NCBI RefSeq assembly: GCF_025263485.1
Contig: NZ_CP079863.1
Span: 310,001-374,000 of the forward strand
DNA length: 64,000 nt
Direction: 5' to 3'
Source: Mycobacterium sp. SMC-2
GTDB lineage: Bacteria; Actinomycetota; Actinomycetes; Mycobacteriales; Mycobacteriaceae
Shown here: piece after piece, positions 63,701 through 64,000 of the stretch
How positions within the stretch are numbered: position 1 is the stretch's first letter
Layout of the letters: each line of letters starts with the position of its first letter
Program-made: the position numbers and the translations under genes
Notes under the pieces: model-generated
What the model was told of the DNA's origin: nothing
What the model saw: only the letters and a program-made list of their open reading frames with translations
Database searches by the model: none

Positions 63701-64000
63701 GCGCAGCCTGTTTGCGCAGGCATTCCGCTCCGCCGGGCAAAACCGAACGGGCACAAGCAAGCTGCGTGCTGAGCTGGACGAGCTTCCCGCGGACGAGTGG
63801 CCCACGTGGCTGCGGCGGCTGATCTCCGATCAGGTCAGCTTGATTCTGCGTCGCAGCGTCGATCCCGACCGACCGCTCTCCGGATACGGCTTGGACTCGC
63901 TCGGTGCCCTCGAACTACGTACCCGCATCGAGACCGAAACAGGGGTGCGCATCCCGTCCGCTGACATCTCAACCATAACGATCCGCGGTCTAGCGGGGCT
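57777..64000 (+). CDS. Mas/Pks2-type iterative polyketide synthase, 3' end outside the window
   Basis: At least 2074 residues, open to the right edge. The order is KS (TACSSG with Cys178), AT (GHSLGE with Ser625; the VASH motif is as in methylmalonyl-using Mas enzymes), DH (His930 in [11 protein letters not shown]; the usual Gly after His-x-x-x is Glu), ER ([14 protein letters not shown] loop SGTGGVGQA near 1555), KR (VTGGLGGLG near 1750) and ACP (LDSLGALE with Ser2041). This is the layout of Mas, Pks2 and Pks5, iterative enzymes that make methyl-branched fatty acids for surface lipids. GTG 57777 has AGAGGTGA seven bases upstream. The window probably lacks only about the last 30-60 residues. 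Confidence 0.95.
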   Translation, partial: MDKVTFTSTAVIGMACRLPGGIDSPERLWEALVRGDDLVTEVPPDRWNAEEYYDPQPGVPGRSVTKWGGFLDDVAGFDCEFFGINEREATAIDPQHRLLLETSWEAMEHAGLTRETMADSLTGVFVGLTHGDYQLLAADANAVEAPYGFTGSSFSLASGRIAYALGIHGPALTVDTACSSGLTAVHLACHSLSDGESDLALAGGAAVILDPRKFVAGSAEGMLSPTGRCHAFDVAADGFASAEGCVVVLLKRLSDALRDGDRILAVIRGTAANQDGHTVNIATPSLAAQTAVYRAALAAADVDARSVGMVEAHGTGTPVGDPVEYASLAAVYGTDVPCALATVKTNFGHAQSAAGTLGLMKTILALQHGIIPQNLHFTRLPDNMAAIDTKLFVPQTITPWPTNGHHPRRAAVSSYGLSGTNAHAIVEQAPAQVPEAVAPEALSAESVAAAPLLFPLSSTSAEELRRTAGRLADWVAAHEEVALTDLAYTLARRRTHRPVRTAVIASCHSELIQALREVAEGDTAYQAAAGQDDRGPVWVFSGQGSQWAQMGAELLATEPVFAATVAAAEPLIVHEAGFSVTQAMTASQTVTGIDRIQPTLFTMQVALAATMRSYGVHPAAVIGHSLGEVAAAVVAGALSLEDGLRVICRRSRQMSRIAGAGAMASVELPAHQVLSELVTRGVDDAVVSVVASPQSTVIGGATRTVRDLVATWESRDVMAREIAVDVASHSPQVDPILDDVADALAELNPMPPETPFYSATLYDPRERPVCDAGYWVQNLRQMVRFAPAVRAALEEGHRVFAELAPHPLLTHAVEQTARSIDMPLATLAAMRRQQAQPYGLRAFVADLYSVGAAVDFSVLYPTGRLVDAPLPTWTHRRLLLSRGAQSSTHGGCTVSVHPLLGAHVRLLEEPERHVWQAEVGTAAQPWLSDHQVREVTVFPAAAYCEMALAAARAVFGNGSEVRDLRFDQALLVDEQTTIGASAALSSTGAADFAVESDAGGEQAQLVTAALCAAAEEPPPTYDIPALLAAHPGREDGAEVRRRLDERGVRYGQAFSGLAALHIGEGATRTVLAEVALPSQIRSQQDAYGVHPALLDACFQAVAAHGSLHALGEDALALPLGLRRLRCHGPARSARYCYTRVTKADGCGVEADLEMLDEQGAVLLAAQGLRLGTAASEDDHAERLLAKRLLTIEWRQRELPEGEYRDPGAWLVVGTAKDTVAPLTDALKSFGAQCTTMCWPPHADHALNREQLRDRLRAGGFSGLVIGAEPGKGDAGDQSPVPGLEAVQYLVRVLRELPDTPGQLPRLYVVTHNAQAVVASDLPNLEQAGLRGLLRVIGTEHPHLQLTQIDVDDDTDAEQLARQLLSGSEEDETAWRHGAWYTARLALSPLRPEERQTTIANLELDGIRLQIRTPGDLESVEFIVRERVTPGPGEIEVEISASNINFADVLVAFGRYPAFEGRRQQLGTDFAGVVTAVGPGVTDHKVGDHVGGLCGHGCWGTFVTCDARLAVTLPAGLSDEQAAAVPTAHATAYYGLHDLAHIKGGDRVLIHSGTGGVGQAAIAMARAAGAEIFATAGSEQRRQLLRAMGIEHVYDSRSTEFADLIRRDTDGYGVDIVLNSVPGAAQLAGLKLLALGGRFVEIGKRDIRLGLFSFRPNLAFHGVDLALLSYSEPDRVHDLLTTVYRLIADGVLPAPECTHYPLEEAGDAIRTMAGAGHTGKIVLDVPHTGYRRVTVPPAQAPVFRRDGAYLVTGGLGGLGLFLAETMAAAGCGRIVLSSRSRPTRTALETIERIRASGADIVVECGDIAQSDTAHRLVATATATGLAVRGVLHAAAVVEDATLANITDDLIERDWTPKVYGAWNLHVATAGQPLDWFCSFSSAAALVGSPGQGAYAAANSWVDGFTHWRRAQGLPATSIAWGPWAKIGRAAALAESSDIAIEPDEGAYAFEAILRHDRAYTGYAPVTGTPWLGILAERSLFAQAFRSAGQNRTGTSKLRAELDELPADEWPTWLRRLISDQVSLILRRSVDPDRPLSGYGLDSLGALELRTRIETETGVRIPSADISTITIRGLAG

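Overview
The window is high-GC actinobacterial DNA with many GTG starts, four-base ATGA/GTGA gene overlaps and gene orders I recognise from Mycobacterium. From memory of the M. tuberculosis H37Rv map, most of it follows the block Rv3687c to Rv3717: rsfB, yqeY, the Rv3689-Rv3695 membrane/MoxR block, glpK, Rv3698, Rv3699, the ergothioneine operon egtABCDE, Rv3705c-Rv3707c, asd-ask, leuA, a DnaQ-like exonuclease, murT-gatD, recR, ybaB and the amidase ami1. The order is interrupted by genes H37Rv lacks there, which suggests a non-tuberculous slow grower, perhaps of the M. avium complex. That placement is an inference.

Bases 1-9000 form a stress-signalling region. Small sigF-associated genes (a DUF4193 zinc-ribbon protein, a two-helix membrane protein, a UsfY-like protein, a HAD phosphatase, a DUF6328 membrane protein and the anti-sigma antagonist RsfB) face a complete stressosome operon, rsbR-rsbS-rsbT-rsbX plus a five-domain RsbU-like phosphatase/kinase. 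Several genes here carry a GTTT-N15/16-GGGTA motif just upstream, which is the mycobacterial SigF promoter pattern. Bases 9000-13850 add a haem-oxygenase-like diiron protein, a CDGSH Fe-S protein, a HemK-like methyltransferase, a DJ-1/PfpI protein, a zinc alcohol dehydrogenase, an SRPBCC protein and an F420-dependent oxidoreductase.

Bases 13900-23400 hold a self-contained selenocysteine system. On the minus strand are selD, a selenocysteine-containing formate dehydrogenase (in-frame TGA at 18674-18676 followed by a SECIS hairpin with a GGTCT loop), its four-cluster Fe-S subunit and an NrfD-type membrane subunit. On the plus strand are tRNA-Sec (anticodon TCA), selA and selB. All components needed to make and insert selenocysteine sit beside the one enzyme seen here that uses it.

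Bases 23400-42600 are conserved mycobacterial genes: yqeY; the Rv3689-Rv3693 operon with a MoxR ATPase and a DUF58 protein; SpoIIM- and RDD-type membrane proteins; a PadR regulator; glycerol kinase; a glutamate-cysteine-ligase-like protein; and the tightly overlapping egtA-B-C-D-E operon. Bases 42600-46460 carry a clade-3 catalase and two histidine-rich paralogous membrane proteins. Bases 46460-56900 hold asd-ask, a leuA with a Leu-Leu-Leu leader peptide, a TetR/membrane-protein pair with a perfect 22-bp operator, the exonuclease, murT-gatD (peptidoglycan amidation), recR, ybaB and the amidase. After about 870 bases of unassigned sequence, a Mas/Pks2-type polyketide synthase (KS-AT-DH-ER-KR-ACP) begins at 57777 and runs off the window within its ACP.
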